Source: Gaiella sp. (lineage in GTDB: Bacteria; Actinomycetota; Thermoleophilia; Gaiellales; Gaiellaceae). Taken from it: a DNA stretch of 64,000 nucleotides. The notes beneath the pieces were generated by a model. The model was not told the origin of the DNA and ran no database searches. It was given only the letters and a program-made list of their open reading frames with translations. Made by a program: the position numbers and the translations under genes. The stretch is taken from contig JAOSJZ010000001.1 in assembly GCA_027493885.1 (NCBI GenBank), forward strand, positions 2,660,622 through 2,724,621. The letters run 5' to 3'. This document shows positions 43,996 to 53,327 of the stretch, one piece after another (positions within the stretch are counted from its first letter, which is position 1; each line of letters opens with the position of its first letter).

Positions 43996-45330
43996 GTGGA
44001 GAGCGTGGACTCACAGATTGCCGAGTGGCGCGCGTACGTCGCGAACGCCCCGGCCGTCGACGGCCACGACGTCGACGAGCTTGAGGATCACCTTCGCCAC
44101 CAGATCGCCGAGCTGGACGCGGCCGGGCTCACGGCCGACGAGGCGTTTCTCGTCGCCGTGAAGCGGATGGGAGACGTGGACGCCGTGTCGCGCGAGTTCG
44201 CCCGCGAGCACAGCGGCCGGCTCTGGAAGCAGCTTCTCGGCGCTGACGAGGAGACGCCGCTGGTCACCGGCTGGCTCGAGGCGCTGGCGTTCGCCGTGGC
44301 CGCGGCGGTCGTGATCCAGATCGCGCGCGTCGCCGCCGGCTTCCCGGGCGAGGAGCCGACGTGGCTCGGGCGGAACCTCGGCCTCTTCGTGTTGCCGTTC
44401 CTCGCGGGGTACTTCGCGCGTCGGCGCCGGCTCGACCTCCGGGGGTGGATGGTGGCGGCGGCGCCGTTCGTGGTCGCCGCATTCGTCATCAATCTCTACC
44501 CGTACGACACGGACTCCGACACCGAGGTGCTGGTGGCGCTCCACCTGCCGATCGTGCTCTGGTTCGTGGTCGCGTTTCCCTACATGGGCGGGACGATCCG
44601 ATCGCACGTGCGGCGCATGGACTTCATCCGCTTCACGGGCGAGTGGGTCGTCTACTACGTGTTGATCGCGCTGGGGGGCGGGGTGCTGATGGGCCTGACC
44701 GCCGGGATCCTCGAGCCCACGGGGGTCGACGTCGACCATGTCGCCCAGTGGGTACTGCCCTCGGGTGCGGCCGGGGCGGTCGTCGTCGCCGCCTGGCTCG
44801 TCGAGTCGAAGCAACGGATGGTCGAGAACATGGCGCCGGTGCTGGGGATGCTCTTCACGCCGCTGTTCGCGGTCATGCTCGCGTGCGCGGCAGTCGTCTA
44901 CGCGGTGACCGGGCTCGGCGGTGCCTTCGATCGCGAGCTCCTCGGCGTCTTCGATGCCCTGCTGGTGGTGGTTCTCGGCCTCGTCCTCTACGGGATCTCC
45001 GCGCGTGAGCCGTCCACCTCGCCGAACCTGATGGACGGCATCCAGCTCGTCGCGGTCTCGAGCGCGCTCGTCCTCGACCTGATGGTGCTCGGGTCGATGA
45101 TCGCCCGGATCGGAGACGTCGGGTTCACGCCGAACCGAACGGCAGCGCTCGGCCTGAACCTCGTACTCCTCGTGAACCTGGCCGGGGCCGCCCTGCTCTC
45201 GGCCCGATTCCTCGCCCGGCGCACCAGCCTGCACCGGCTCGAGCGCTGGCAGACGAGCTACCTGCCTGTGCTCGCTCTGTGGACCACGGCGGTCGTCGCC
45301 GTGATCCCACCGCTGTTCGCCTTCAGCTGA
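43996..45330 (+). CDS. Membrane protein with permease-prefix domain, PadR partner
   Basis: A 444-residue protein. The first 75 residues are a soluble helical domain (QIAEWRAYVANAPAVDGHDV, then DELEDHLRHQIAELDAAGLT, ADEAFLVAVKRMGD) known as permease prefix domain 1 or the HAAS-like domain, which often accompanies PadR-controlled membrane proteins. About ten hydrophobic helices follow (for instance LEALAFAVAAAVVIQIARVA, VVYYVLIALGGGVLMGLTAG, VLDLMVLGSMIARI), resembling DUF4153-type proteins. Its transport or sensing role is unknown. The GTG start lies right after padR, so the two are cotranscribed. Confidence 0.75.
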   Translation: MESVDSQIAEWRAYVANAPAVDGHDVDELEDHLRHQIAELDAAGLTADEAFLVAVKRMGDVDAVSREFAREHSGRLWKQLLGADEETPLVTGWLEALAFAVAAAVVIQIARVAAGFPGEEPTWLGRNLGLFVLPFLAGYFARRRRLDLRGWMVAAAPFVVAAFVINLYPYDTDSDTEVLVALHLPIVLWFVVAFPYMGGTIRSHVRRMDFIRFTGEWVVYYVLIALGGGVLMGLTAGILEPTGVDVDHVAQWVLPSGAAGAVVVAAWLVESKQRMVENMAPVLGMLFTPLFAVMLACAAVVYAVTGLGGAFDRELLGVFDALLVVVLGLVLYGISAREPSTSPNLMDGIQLVAVSSALVLDLMVLGSMIARIGDVGFTPNRTAALGLNLVLLVNLAGAALLSARFLARRTSLHRLERWQTSYLPVLALWTTAVVAVIPPLFAFS

Positions 45331-45360
45331 TCGGGGAGGACACCGCCGGCGCCCTCCACC

Positions 45361-46098
45361 TCAGCCGAAGGCGTTGTCCAGCGCCATCATGACGCCGAAG
45401 CCGGCAACGAGCCCGAACGTCGCGACTCGCTCGAACCCACGCGAGTGGCTCTCCGGCACCAGCTCGTCGACGACCACGTAGATCATCGCCCCCGCGGCGA
45501 AGGCGAGACCGAGCGGCAGGAGCGTCGCCGAGAGCTCGGCGGCGCCATACCCGAACAGCGCTGCCGGTGGCTCGACGAGGCCGGTGGCGACGGCGACCCC
45601 GACGGCGGTGATTCTCGCGGTGCCGGACTCGAGCAGCGGGCTCGCCGCGGCGAACCCCTCGGGGACGTTCTGCGCGCCGATCGCGATGGCGACCGGAAGG
45701 CCGAGGTCGGTTCCGCCCGCAGCGAACGCGACCCCGACCGCGAGCCCCTCGGGGACGTTGTGGATCGTCAGCGCCGAGAGCAGGAGGAGCGAACGCGAGC
45801 CTGCGATCGAGCGCGGCCGTTCCGCGAAGCGGGCATGCGCGTGCGGGATCAGGGCATCGAGGAGCGCGATCGCCGCCGCCCCCGCCGCAAAACCGGCAAG
45901 GACCTCCGCGAGCGACCCGACTGCCAGCGCGGGGACGAGGAGGCTGAAGACCGCGGCGGCGAGCATGATCCCGCCCGTGAAGCCGAGCAGCGCGGCCATC
46001 AGCCGGTCGCCGGGATGCGGAACGGCCAGCACGCCGAGGCCACCGAGCCCCGTCGCTAGCCCCGGCAGCACGAGCCCGGCGAACGTCGTCCAGGTCAC
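45361..46098 (-). CDS. ZIP-family divalent metal transporter
   Basis: A 245-residue membrane protein with about eight helices. The transport-site motifs are LTIHNVPEGLAVGVAFA and GAQNVPEGFAAASPLL, the two copies of the HNxPEG signature in helices IV and V. A short His-rich loop (LIPHAHARFAERPRS) lies between helices III and IV. This suggests Zn or similar divalent cation import, or gated exchange. It is convergent with the PadR-linked membrane protein gene, with about 30 bases between stops. The GTG/ATG start gives a family-like N-terminus. Confidence 0.9.
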   Translation of the reverse strand: MTWTTFAGLVLPGLATGLGGLGVLAVPHPGDRLMAALLGFTGGIMLAAAVFSLLVPALAVGSLAEVLAGFAAGAAAIALLDALIPHAHARFAERPRSIAGSRSLLLLSALTIHNVPEGLAVGVAFAAGGTDLGLPVAIAIGAQNVPEGFAAASPLLESGTARITAVGVAVATGLVEPPAALFGYGAAELSATLLPLGLAFAAGAMIYVVVDELVPESHSRGFERVATFGLVAGFGVMMALDNAFG

Positions 46099-46206
46099 GG
46101 CGTCATTCTCCCCGTGGCGGGCTCCTGGAGAGCTGCCGACTGTCCTGGGAGACGCCGTCGAGTACCAGACTCAGGGACGCGAGCCGGCGACGGCGCCGAA
46201 TCGGGG

Positions 46207-46638
46207 CTACGCCGGCGTCCAGCCGGGGAAGAGCGCCCGCAGACCCGCCTCGACGCAGGCGCGGTCGTCCTCGCCGCTGGCGCCGCTCGCCCCTGCTGCG
46301 CCGAGCACGGTCTCCCCGCTTCGGATCACGAGCGCTCCCGGGCCGGGAATGAGCGGGAGGCGGGGGAGCCTGCTCACCGCGTCGAAGAACCCCGGCCGGG
46401 ACGCGTGGCTCGCGGCGAGCCGCTCGCCGTCGCGATGCCACAACGCGGTACCGGCCGCCTTCGCCTCGGCGATCTGCGCCGAGAGCGGGAACGCGCCGTC
46501 CATGCGGCCGAGCGCGACGAGGTGCCCGCCCTCGTCGACGACGGCCACCGTGATCTTCCAGTCATTCGCCGTAGCGTGGCCGTGCGCGGCGGCGATGAGC
46601 TCTTCGGCTTGTACGAGGCTCAGGGGCATCGAAGCCAA
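46207..46638 (-). CDS. GlcG/HbpS-family protein
   Basis: A 143-residue protein of the GlcG/HbpS (DUF336) family. The typical blocks are LSLVQAEELIAAAHGHATAN, WKITVAVVDEGGHLVALGRM, DGAFPLSAQIAEAKAAGTA, and GALVIRSGETVLGAAGASGA followed by the acidic and cysteine-bearing GEDDRACVEAGLRAL. Members bind heme or cobalamin-related ligands or sit with glycolate genes; here no partner genes are nearby. No signal peptide is seen, so it is cytoplasmic. ATG at MASMPLS or the next ATG three codons later are both possible starts. Confidence 0.85.
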   Translation of the reverse strand: MASMPLSLVQAEELIAAAHGHATANDWKITVAVVDEGGHLVALGRMDGAFPLSAQIAEAKAAGTALWHRDGERLAASHASRPGFFDAVSRLPRLPLIPGPGALVIRSGETVLGAAGASGASGEDDRACVEAGLRALFPGWTPA

Positions 46639-46760
46639 GTAATAGCGATTGCGCTCGTACCGCCGTCGATCCTCGCCGGCCGGCGCGAGAGCGCGAGACG
46701 ACGAAGACGCGCCGTCCCCGCCAAGGCGGGTGTCCCCTCTCGTCCTGTTCTCGGCGGCAA

Positions 46761-46792
46761 CGGAGAGAGCCGCATCTCCGCGGCTCTCTCCG
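46761..46792 (-). terminator. Hairpin after nrdJ
   Basis: Perfect 13-bp arms CGGAGAGAGCCGC and GCGGCTCTCTCCG surround a 6-base loop, starting about 20 bases beyond the nrdJ stop. A second small stem (CCCGCC, AA, GGCGGG) follows near 46715. It is a likely terminator, although no clear T tract is present. Confidence 0.65.
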
Positions 46793-46813
46793 GCTTCCGA
46801 TGTACGTCCAGGC

Positions 46814-49800
46814 TCAGCTGCAGCCGGTGTTCGTGCCGCAGTCGCGGCACGTGTAGCACGAGCCGGTCCTGACCATGCGGCCGCCGCAGCGGGCGCACTC
46901 GACCGCGTCCTCCCACTGGTTGAAGAGCGCCGTCTGGCCGGGCGGGGCCGACTCGACGGCTTGAGCGGCGGCTCCCGCGCCCGGGTTGTCGGCGTACGCC
47001 GCCGCCAGGCGCGCCTTCACCTCGGGCGTCAGGATGCCGGCCTCCTCCTGCTGGTCGGGCGAGAGGAACTTCTTTCCCATCCAGCGGAAGATGTAGTCGA
47101 CGATCGACTTCGCGACGCGGATGTCGGCGTCGTTCGTCATCCCGCTCGGCTCGAAGCGCATGTGGCTGAACTTCGAGACGTACACCTCGAGCGGCACGCC
47201 GTACTGGAGCCCGAGCGAGACCGAGATCATGAACGAGTTCATGAGCCCGGCGAGCGTCGTGCCTTCCTTGGCGATGTCCACGAAGATGTCGCCGGGCGTC
47301 CCGTCCTCGAACAGGCCGACGTGGATGTAGCCCTCGTACTCGCCGACCTTGAACTTGCGGCCGACCTCGGTGCGGTCGTCCGGCAAGCGGCGTCGCTGCG
47401 GGTGCGCGACCGGCGCTCCGACCGGGATCAGACCCGCGGCGGCGGCAGGAGAGTCCTTCGACGACGAGAGCGGCTGCGCGACCTTGCAGTTGTCGCGGTA
47501 GATCGCAATCGCCTTGACGCCGAGCTGCCACGACTCGACGAACAGCTTCGCGACCTCGTCGATCGTCGTCTCCTCGGGCAGGTTGACCGTCTTCGAGATC
47601 GCTCCCGAGATGAACGGCTGCACCGCCCCCATCATCTGCACGTGCCCCATGTAGTGGATCGCGCGCTCGCCGATCGCGCAGTCGAACACGGGGTAGTGGT
47701 CGGTCTTCAAGTGCGGCGCCCCCACGACACCGCCTCGCTCGTCGATGAACGCGACGATCTCCTCGACCTCGCGCGGCGCGTAGCCGAGCTCGCCGAGCGC
47801 CATCGGCACGGTCTTGTTGACGATCGTGATCTCGCCGCCGCCGACCAGCTTCTTGGACTTCACGAGCGAGAAGTCGGGCTCCACGCCCGTCGTGTCGCAG
47901 TCCATCATGAAGCTGATCGTGTTGTGGCTCACGAATCCGTTCGCGACGTAGGTCACGTTGTCGGGCACGGACAGGTCGAAGGTCGGCTCGTCCTCGAGCA
48001 GCTCCACCGAGGCGACCGTGTCGTAGTAGAAGCCGAGCAGATGCTCGAGGTCCGCGCTCTCGGCGCGCTCGAGGAGCGCGGTGGCCGACCGACGCGACAC
48101 GTCGCCGCGGCGAGCGAGCGCCATCAGCAGCGTCTTGCGGAGCGCTTCGTTCTCGGGCGCGACCTCGTCGATCAGAGCGCGGCTGACCGGCACCTGGTCG
48201 TGCCGCGCCGCCTGGCGGTGGTCGCCGGTCGAAAGGCGTGACGTCTTGCGCTCGGAGACAAATCCGATCTCGTCGAGCCACCGCTCGGCCGACGCGACGT
48301 CGAGCAGCCGCAGGACGAACCTCTTGTGCGGGCCCCGGTTCGAGCCGGCGTCGTCGACCTTCCGGGTCGTGACGAATCCGAGCGCGAGGAGCAGGCTCTG
48401 CACATCGCGGCTGAAGCTCTCGGTGCCGGTGCCCCAAGAGACGTAGCCGTTGTTTGTCGTCCCGTCGGCCTCGAACAGCCCACGAACGAACGCGGCGTAC
48501 ACGTCGGCGTCGTTCGTGTGGAGAAGCGCGTCCGGGATGTGCGCGACCCAGCCCTTGCCGCGGTGGTCGGCGGCTGGTGGCAGCTTCGCGAAGCCGCATG
48601 CCTCCCACCAGAGCGCGAGGGGGATGGAGTGGAAGGCCACCTCGACATATCCCGCCCTTTCGGTGAGATGTGCGTCGAGCGAGAAGAGCGTCCGACCCAA
48701 GCCCACGAGATGGGCGACGACGTCGCGGTCCTCAGCTGCGACGCAGAAACGCAAGCCCTTCGCGTGGAGCGAGCCGTCGCCCATGAAGTAGCCGACGAGC
48801 TCCGCGAGCTCCGGCGTAACGAGCTGCGGCACCTGCGTCCGCTGATCTGACGTCCAGTAGAGCTCCCCGAGCGGCGGCAACTGCACGGACCGCGGCTCGC
48901 CGACCATGCCGTTCAGCTGGAGCGGTACGCGGTCGCCCTCTCGGATCTCCGCGAGCCTGCGCCAGACCCACGTGCCTTCGCCGTCGACGACCTTGATCCG
49001 ATGCGTCGGCGTTCCCTGGATCCGGTAGCCGCGCCCCGTCTCGATCGAGACGACCGACTCGAATCCGTTGACGTAGAACTTCGTTGCCTGCCGCGGGCCT
49101 TCGTCGGTGGAGACCTCGAAGTCGACGTCCTGCCACTTCTCGCCCACCGTGTCGCCCAGGCTGCGCAGGCGCAGGAGGCCGCGGCTCGTCGGAACGAGGC
49201 TGTCGCCGACGAGGCATCCGGTCGGCGCGAGCACCGTCGCCTGCGCGTTCCGGAAGCCGTACACCTCGCCGATCTCGAGCGCCTCGTCCCACGAGCGCCG
49301 CGCCGCGCTCAGGAGGTCGTCGGGCACCGACTCGGTGTGGTCGATGTTCCCGACCGCGGCACGGTGCTTCGCGATCACGCCGACCATCGCAGCGCGGTTC
49401 TCCGCGTAGCCGGCGTGCGCGCCCATGCGCTTCGCGACCTCGGCCGACTTCCGGTAGGCGCGACCCGTCATCAACGCCGTGATCGCAGCGGCGTACGCCC
49501 GTCCTTCGTCCGAGTCGTACGGCAGTCCGCGCGCCATGAGCAGCGCGCCGAGGTTCGCGTAGCCGAGGCCGAGCTGGCGGAACTTCCTGGCGTTGCGGCC
49601 GATCTCCGGCGTCGGGTAGGAGGAGTAGCCGACGAGGATCTCCTGCGCGAGGAAGACGACGTCGACGGCGTGCTCGAACATCTCGACGTCGAACTCGCCA
49701 TCCTCCTTGCGGAACTTCATGAGGTTGAGCGATGCCAAATTGCAGGCGGAATCGTCGATGTGCATATACTCACTACAGTTGGCAACAAGCACGCCGTCGA

Positions 49801-52800
49801 CGATGTACGAGTGATGGAGCGGCTCGGTCAGGTTGTAGACGTATTCCTGACCGTCCTCCTCGCGGGCGACCAGCTTGACGCCGGGCTTCGTCGCGTACCG
49901 GGTTGTGGTTGTGAGGAGTTGCTCCACGGCCACTTGCTTGCGCGGTGTCGCGAAACCGATCGCCTCGGCGAACTTCTCGAGATCGCTGCCCATGATTCGC
50001 AGGTCGAAGAGGGCGCCGCCGCCGTAGGCTCGGTCCTCCCCGGACACGGTGCGGTACCGGAACGCCGCGCTCGCCGCGCCACGCGTGGCATAGAGGCGTG
50101 CTCGGATCCCGAATGTGGAGAGGAGGCGCTGCACGTCTCTGAGCAGTCCGTCGCTCACACTCCCGAGCCCGACGTAGCGAGTCGTCTTTCCGTTGTACAC
50201 GCAGCCGTCGGCGCCGAAGAGACCGCGAAGGAATGCGACCTGCACCTCGGTCGGTGCCGTGAACACGGCCCACGGCACGCGCTTCTCCGCGGCGCGCGCG
50301 GTGGTGACGCCGAGCGAATGGAAGAGCTCGCGGACGGCCTTGCTGCCGGCGCGAAGCTGGCGCGTTCCGTTGTCCATCTCCTGGACGGAGATTCCGCCGA
50401 CGAGCTCGCGAAGCATCCCTTCGTGCGATCCGGCGAGGCCGTCCTCGACGTCGTCGCCTCCGTAGACCCAGCCGGTCTGGACGGCGGTTACCCAGCCGTC
50501 GCCGACGAGGTGGCCGAGGAGCTCTCCGAGGCCCTCGCTCCAGCGTTCCGGCAGCTCCTGCCGCGTCTTCGTCCCACCTCGCGAGAACGAGGTCGCGAGG
50601 GCCTCGATCTTCACGGGGAGCGCCCAGGAAGCGTCGTCGGCGAGCGTGGCGGCATCGTTCAGCCGGACGAGATCCTCCTCCGTCAGCCGACCGGCCTCGA
50701 CGTAGCCTCGGTTCACCGTCCAGAGGCGGTGGTTCTCGGTGCAGCGCAGCTCGCGCCCGTCCGAGAAGCGCAGCCTGAGGATTGGCTTGACGCCGTTTCG
50801 CATCACGGCGAGCGGCCGAGTCGCGACGACTCCCTCGCCTGGTGTCTCCGCGGTCGTCCGATGCGTGTAGACCCGGAGCTCCTCGCCGTCCTCCGCCCGG
50901 TCGTAGAGCTCCGCGAACTGCAGCAATCCGAGCGTCGTATGGACACGCGCATCGCCTGGGAAGCACGGGTTCGACGCATTGATCCGACCGGTGTTCGGCG
51001 AGGTGTGCCACGCGTTGATCGTCGTGTCGTACTGCACGCCCGGGTCGGCGCACTCCCACGCCGCCGCCGCCATGTCGCGCAGCAGGCCGCGCGCGTCGAC
51101 CGTCTCGACGACCGTCCCGTCGGTCCGGGCCGTGAGCGCCCACTCCTTGCCCTCGGTGACGGCCTCCATGAACGCGTCGGTGACGCGCACCGAGTTGTTC
51201 GCGTTCTGGTACTGGATCGAGGCCCAGTCGGGCGAGTCGAGCGACATGTCGTAGCCCGCCTGCTCGAGCACGCGCGCCTTGCGCTCCTCGCGTGCCTTGC
51301 ACCAGATGAACTCGTCGACGTCCGGGTGGTCGATGTCGAGCACGACCATCTTCGCGGCCCGCCTCGTCTTGCCGCCGGACTTGATCGTCCCTGCGGACGC
51401 GTCCGCGCCGCGCATGAACGAGACCGGGCCGGAGGCGTAGCCGCCCTTGGAGAGCTGCTCCTTCGAGGAGCGCAGCCGTGACAGGTTGAGCCCGGAGCCG
51501 GAGCCGCCGCGGAAGATGATCCCCTCGCGCCGGATCCAGTCGAGGATCGACTCCATCGAGTCCTCGATCGAGAGGATGAAGCAGTTGTGGACCGCGACGT
51601 TGTTGGAGAGATATTCGCCAGACTCGGTCTGGATGTCGAAGACCTCTTGAACGCCGAGACTCTCGATCGAGGCGATCTCCTCTTCCCGCAAGTCGGGGCA
51701 ATGCTTCGGGTTGCGGAGCTCGAGTGACGCGAGGAGCTTGGCTTGCTTGTCGCTTCCGACGAAGCCGACGAGCTCGGCGAAGCGAGCCCGCTCGGAGCCG
51801 ATGCCGATCTGCACCTCGTGGAGGTCGTGCCTGTCGCTTCTCGGCTCGGTCTTCCGAATTCGCCGTGAGTAGATGCCGACCATGTTGAGGAGAAGCTGGA
51901 CGTCTTCCGTCCAGTGCTCGCCGATGACCGCGAACGCGACGCGTCCGCGCTCCGACCCGGCCGTTTGCTGGACGGTGACGTAGCCGTCGGCCTGGAAGAT
52001 GCTTCGGAGGTACGCGACGACTTCTGCGTGAGTCGCGGTCCAGAGTCTGTCCGGCACCCGGATCTCGGTACCCCGGGAGAGGAGTTGCCACTCGTCGACG
52101 AACGTTCTCAGCGACTCTCCGTACAACCGGATGCGTCGGCACGAGAGGGACGGGTCGGCCGTCTCGACGTCACGCTCGTGCCGATGCGTATCGGGGAACA
52201 CGACGTCGAGGTGCTCGGTCACCCACGCATGCTCGTCGTCGTTCGCGACCATGAACTCGAGAGTCAGCGATCTGTCCGTGCCCTCGTACTGCCCGACAAA
52301 GCCGTCTGCCTGGAGCCATCCGGCGAGGGCGGCCTCGCTCACCGCCACGGGGTCCACCCATGCGTCCTCGACATCCTCATGCAGCGTGCTCGGAGGGCCG
52401 ACGAGCGCGAGCGACGCCTGAGCGACCTTCGCGCGATGCGGATGGAGATGCATCCGCATGCCAAGCTCGAGCTCGTCGATCCTGACCCATGACGGCGTCG
52501 TACACCGCTCCGCAACCGCCTTGACGACGTGGTCGGCGGTGGCCTCGACGAAGTTGCCGTTACGAAGCGTGACGCGGAAGACTTCCTTCAGACCGTTGGC
52601 CTTCACGCCCACGATCCGCGTCGTGCCGTGTGCGTCGTAGATCTCCTTCCCGACCGCATCGTCCTCCACGAGACGACCGATCGGGACCATTCCCTCCGGG
52701 GTGGACACGAGGGCGTGGTACGGCTGGCACGCCGAGCACTGAGGGGTCTCCTCGAAGCCGACGTTGAACCAGACCGGCGAGTTGAAGGACGCGTACTGGT

Positions 52801-53215
52801 TCACGAGGATCGCCTTCAGCTCGGCGTGGAAGGTCTCCGCCTCGTCCTCGGTCGCGAAGTAGCCGCCCTGCTTCCCCCATGCCACGACCGTGTCCGCGAC
52901 CCGGCCGACCATCTGCTTGACGCTCCGCTCGCGCTCGGGGGAGGCCATGCGGCCGCGGAAGTACTTCTGCGCGACGATGTTCGTCGCGGTCTGCGACCAG
53001 AACTTCGGGAACTCGACGTCGCGCTGCTCGAACGCGGGCCCGCTCTTGCCCGGGATCAGCGCGCCACGCGTCTCCCACTCGATCTCGTCGAAGGGGTCCC
53101 GCCCGGGGATCGTGAAGTACCGCGGCGGTGCGACGCTCGCCTCCTCGTCGAGGACGCTGTTGACGAAGTCCTGCTCTTCCTGCGGTGCCTGCGTCGCGTG
53201 CCTGGCGGTGGCCAT
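46814..53215 (-). CDS. nrdJ: B12-dependent (class II) ribonucleotide reductase with three inteins
   Basis: One uninterrupted frame of 2133 codons. After removal of three inteins (382, 396 and 432 residues) the mature enzyme would be 923 residues, normal for NrdJ. It makes deoxyribonucleotides using adenosylcobalamin in place of oxygen or glycyl radicals. Extein motifs are intact once joined: PQCSA-CFILSIEDSME, RINASNP-CSEYMHIDDSACN (NPCxE holds the radical cysteine, and the Cys 11 residues later its redox partner), and VLAPTG-TISFMMDCDTTG (phosphate-binding loop). The C-terminus has a zinc ribbon (CARCGG...CYTCRDCG). The start is the ATG with GGGAGGA five bases upstream. All activity depends on three splicing events. 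Confidence 0.95.
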   Translation of the reverse strand: MATARHATQAPQEEQDFVNSVLDEEASVAPPRYFTIPGRDPFDEIEWETRGALIPGKSGPAFEQRDVEFPKFWSQTATNIVAQKYFRGRMASPERERSVKQMVGRVADTVVAWGKQGGYFATEDEAETFHAELKAILVNQYASFNSPVWFNVGFEETPQCSACQPYHALVSTPEGMVPIGRLVEDDAVGKEIYDAHGTTRIVGVKANGLKEVFRVTLRNGNFVEATADHVVKAVAERCTTPSWVRIDELELGMRMHLHPHRAKVAQASLALVGPPSTLHEDVEDAWVDPVAVSEAALAGWLQADGFVGQYEGTDRSLTLEFMVANDDEHAWVTEHLDVVFPDTHRHERDVETADPSLSCRRIRLYGESLRTFVDEWQLLSRGTEIRVPDRLWTATHAEVVAYLRSIFQADGYVTVQQTAGSERGRVAFAVIGEHWTEDVQLLLNMVGIYSRRIRKTEPRSDRHDLHEVQIGIGSERARFAELVGFVGSDKQAKLLASLELRNPKHCPDLREEEIASIESLGVQEVFDIQTESGEYLSNNVAVHNCFILSIEDSMESILDWIRREGIIFRGGSGSGLNLSRLRSSKEQLSKGGYASGPVSFMRGADASAGTIKSGGKTRRAAKMVVLDIDHPDVDEFIWCKAREERKARVLEQAGYDMSLDSPDWASIQYQNANNSVRVTDAFMEAVTEGKEWALTARTDGTVVETVDARGLLRDMAAAAWECADPGVQYDTTINAWHTSPNTGRINASNPCFPGDARVHTTLGLLQFAELYDRAEDGEELRVYTHRTTAETPGEGVVATRPLAVMRNGVKPILRLRFSDGRELRCTENHRLWTVNRGYVEAGRLTEEDLVRLNDAATLADDASWALPVKIEALATSFSRGGTKTRQELPERWSEGLGELLGHLVGDGWVTAVQTGWVYGGDDVEDGLAGSHEGMLRELVGGISVQEMDNGTRQLRAGSKAVRELFHSLGVTTARAAEKRVPWAVFTAPTEVQVAFLRGLFGADGCVYNGKTTRYVGLGSVSDGLLRDVQRLLSTFGIRARLYATRGAASAAFRYRTVSGEDRAYGGGALFDLRIMGSDLEKFAEAIGFATPRKQVAVEQLLTTTTRYATKPGVKLVAREEDGQEYVYNLTEPLHHSYIVDGVLVANCSEYMHIDDSACNLASLNLMKFRKEDGEFDVEMFEHAVDVVFLAQEILVGYSSYPTPEIGRNARKFRQLGLGYANLGALLMARGLPYDSDEGRAYAAAITALMTGRAYRKSAEVAKRMGAHAGYAENRAAMVGVIAKHRAAVGNIDHTESVPDDLLSAARRSWDEALEIGEVYGFRNAQATVLAPTGCLVGDSLVPTSRGLLRLRSLGDTVGEKWQDVDFEVSTDEGPRQATKFYVNGFESVVSIETGRGYRIQGTPTHRIKVVDGEGTWVWRRLAEIREGDRVPLQLNGMVGEPRSVQLPPLGELYWTSDQRTQVPQLVTPELAELVGYFMGDGSLHAKGLRFCVAAEDRDVVAHLVGLGRTLFSLDAHLTERAGYVEVAFHSIPLALWWEACGFAKLPPAADHRGKGWVAHIPDALLHTNDADVYAAFVRGLFEADGTTNNGYVSWGTGTESFSRDVQSLLLALGFVTTRKVDDAGSNRGPHKRFVLRLLDVASAERWLDEIGFVSERKTSRLSTGDHRQAARHDQVPVSRALIDEVAPENEALRKTLLMALARRGDVSRRSATALLERAESADLEHLLGFYYDTVASVELLEDEPTFDLSVPDNVTYVANGFVSHNTISFMMDCDTTGVEPDFSLVKSKKLVGGGEITIVNKTVPMALGELGYAPREVEEIVAFIDERGGVVGAPHLKTDHYPVFDCAIGERAIHYMGHVQMMGAVQPFISGAISKTVNLPEETTIDEVAKLFVESWQLGVKAIAIYRDNCKVAQPLSSSKDSPAAAAGLIPVGAPVAHPQRRRLPDDRTEVGRKFKVGEYEGYIHVGLFEDGTPGDIFVDIAKEGTTLAGLMNSFMISVSLGLQYGVPLEVYVSKFSHMRFEPSGMTNDADIRVAKSIVDYIFRWMGKKFLSPDQQEEAGILTPEVKARLAAAYADNPGAGAAAQAVESAPPGQTALFNQWEDAVECARCGGRMVRTGSCYTCRDCGTNTGCS
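47921..49216 (-). mobile_element. Intein 3 in NrdJ (432 aa, LAGLIDADG type)
   Basis: Residues 1334-1765 of the precursor. It begins CLVGDSLVPTSRGLLRLRSL, has the block-B motif TPTH (YRIQGTPTHRIKVVD), and ends TYVANGFVSHN before Thr. Endonuclease motifs are ELVGYFMGDGSLHAK and FVRGLFEADGTTNNG. The insertion splits APTG from TISFMMD, the loop that holds substrate phosphates. Its +1 residue is Thr, unlike the Cys used after the other two. Confidence 0.93.
49778..50965 (-). mobile_element. Intein 2 in NrdJ (396 aa, LAGLIDADG type, ends Ala-Asn)
   Basis: Residues 751-1146 of the precursor. It begins CFPGDARVHTTLGLLQFAEL, has the block-B motif TENH (ELRCTENHRLWTV), and ends YIVDGVLVAN before Cys. 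The residue before the final Asn is Ala, where His is usual. Endonuclease motifs are ELLGHLVGDGWVTAV and FLRGLFGADGCVYNG. It sits between NP and C of the NPCSE motif, so its +1 residue is the catalytic radical cysteine itself. No dead codons are seen. Confidence 0.93.
51584..52729 (-). mobile_element. Intein 1 in NrdJ (382 aa, LAGLIDADG type)
   Basis: Residues 163-544 of the precursor. It starts with Cys (CQPYHALVSTPEGMVPIGRL), shows the block-B TADH motif in NFVEATADHVVKAV, and ends with His-Asn (LSNNVAVHN) before extein Cys, the standard class 1 ending. Endonuclease motifs are ALAGWLQADGFVGQY and YLRSIFQADGYVTVQ. The insertion point is directly before the conserved Cys of CFILSIEDS, corresponding to the redox cysteine of the enzyme. 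The element is in frame with no stop, so it is kept intact. Confidence 0.93.
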
Positions 53216-53327
53216 GCTGTCCTCCCGGGCCGAGTGTCGAGTCATTCCTCGCGCCGGGCGCGTGGTGGCGCGTCCTGCGAGCGGACCGGGCATGCTAGGA
53301 CGCCCGTCGGACGGTACGAAAAATACG

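Noticed and set aside
49001..51481. Open frame of 826 codons on the plus strand inside nrdJ
   Set aside because: Antisense to NrdJ and its inteins; composition is typical of a shadow frame.
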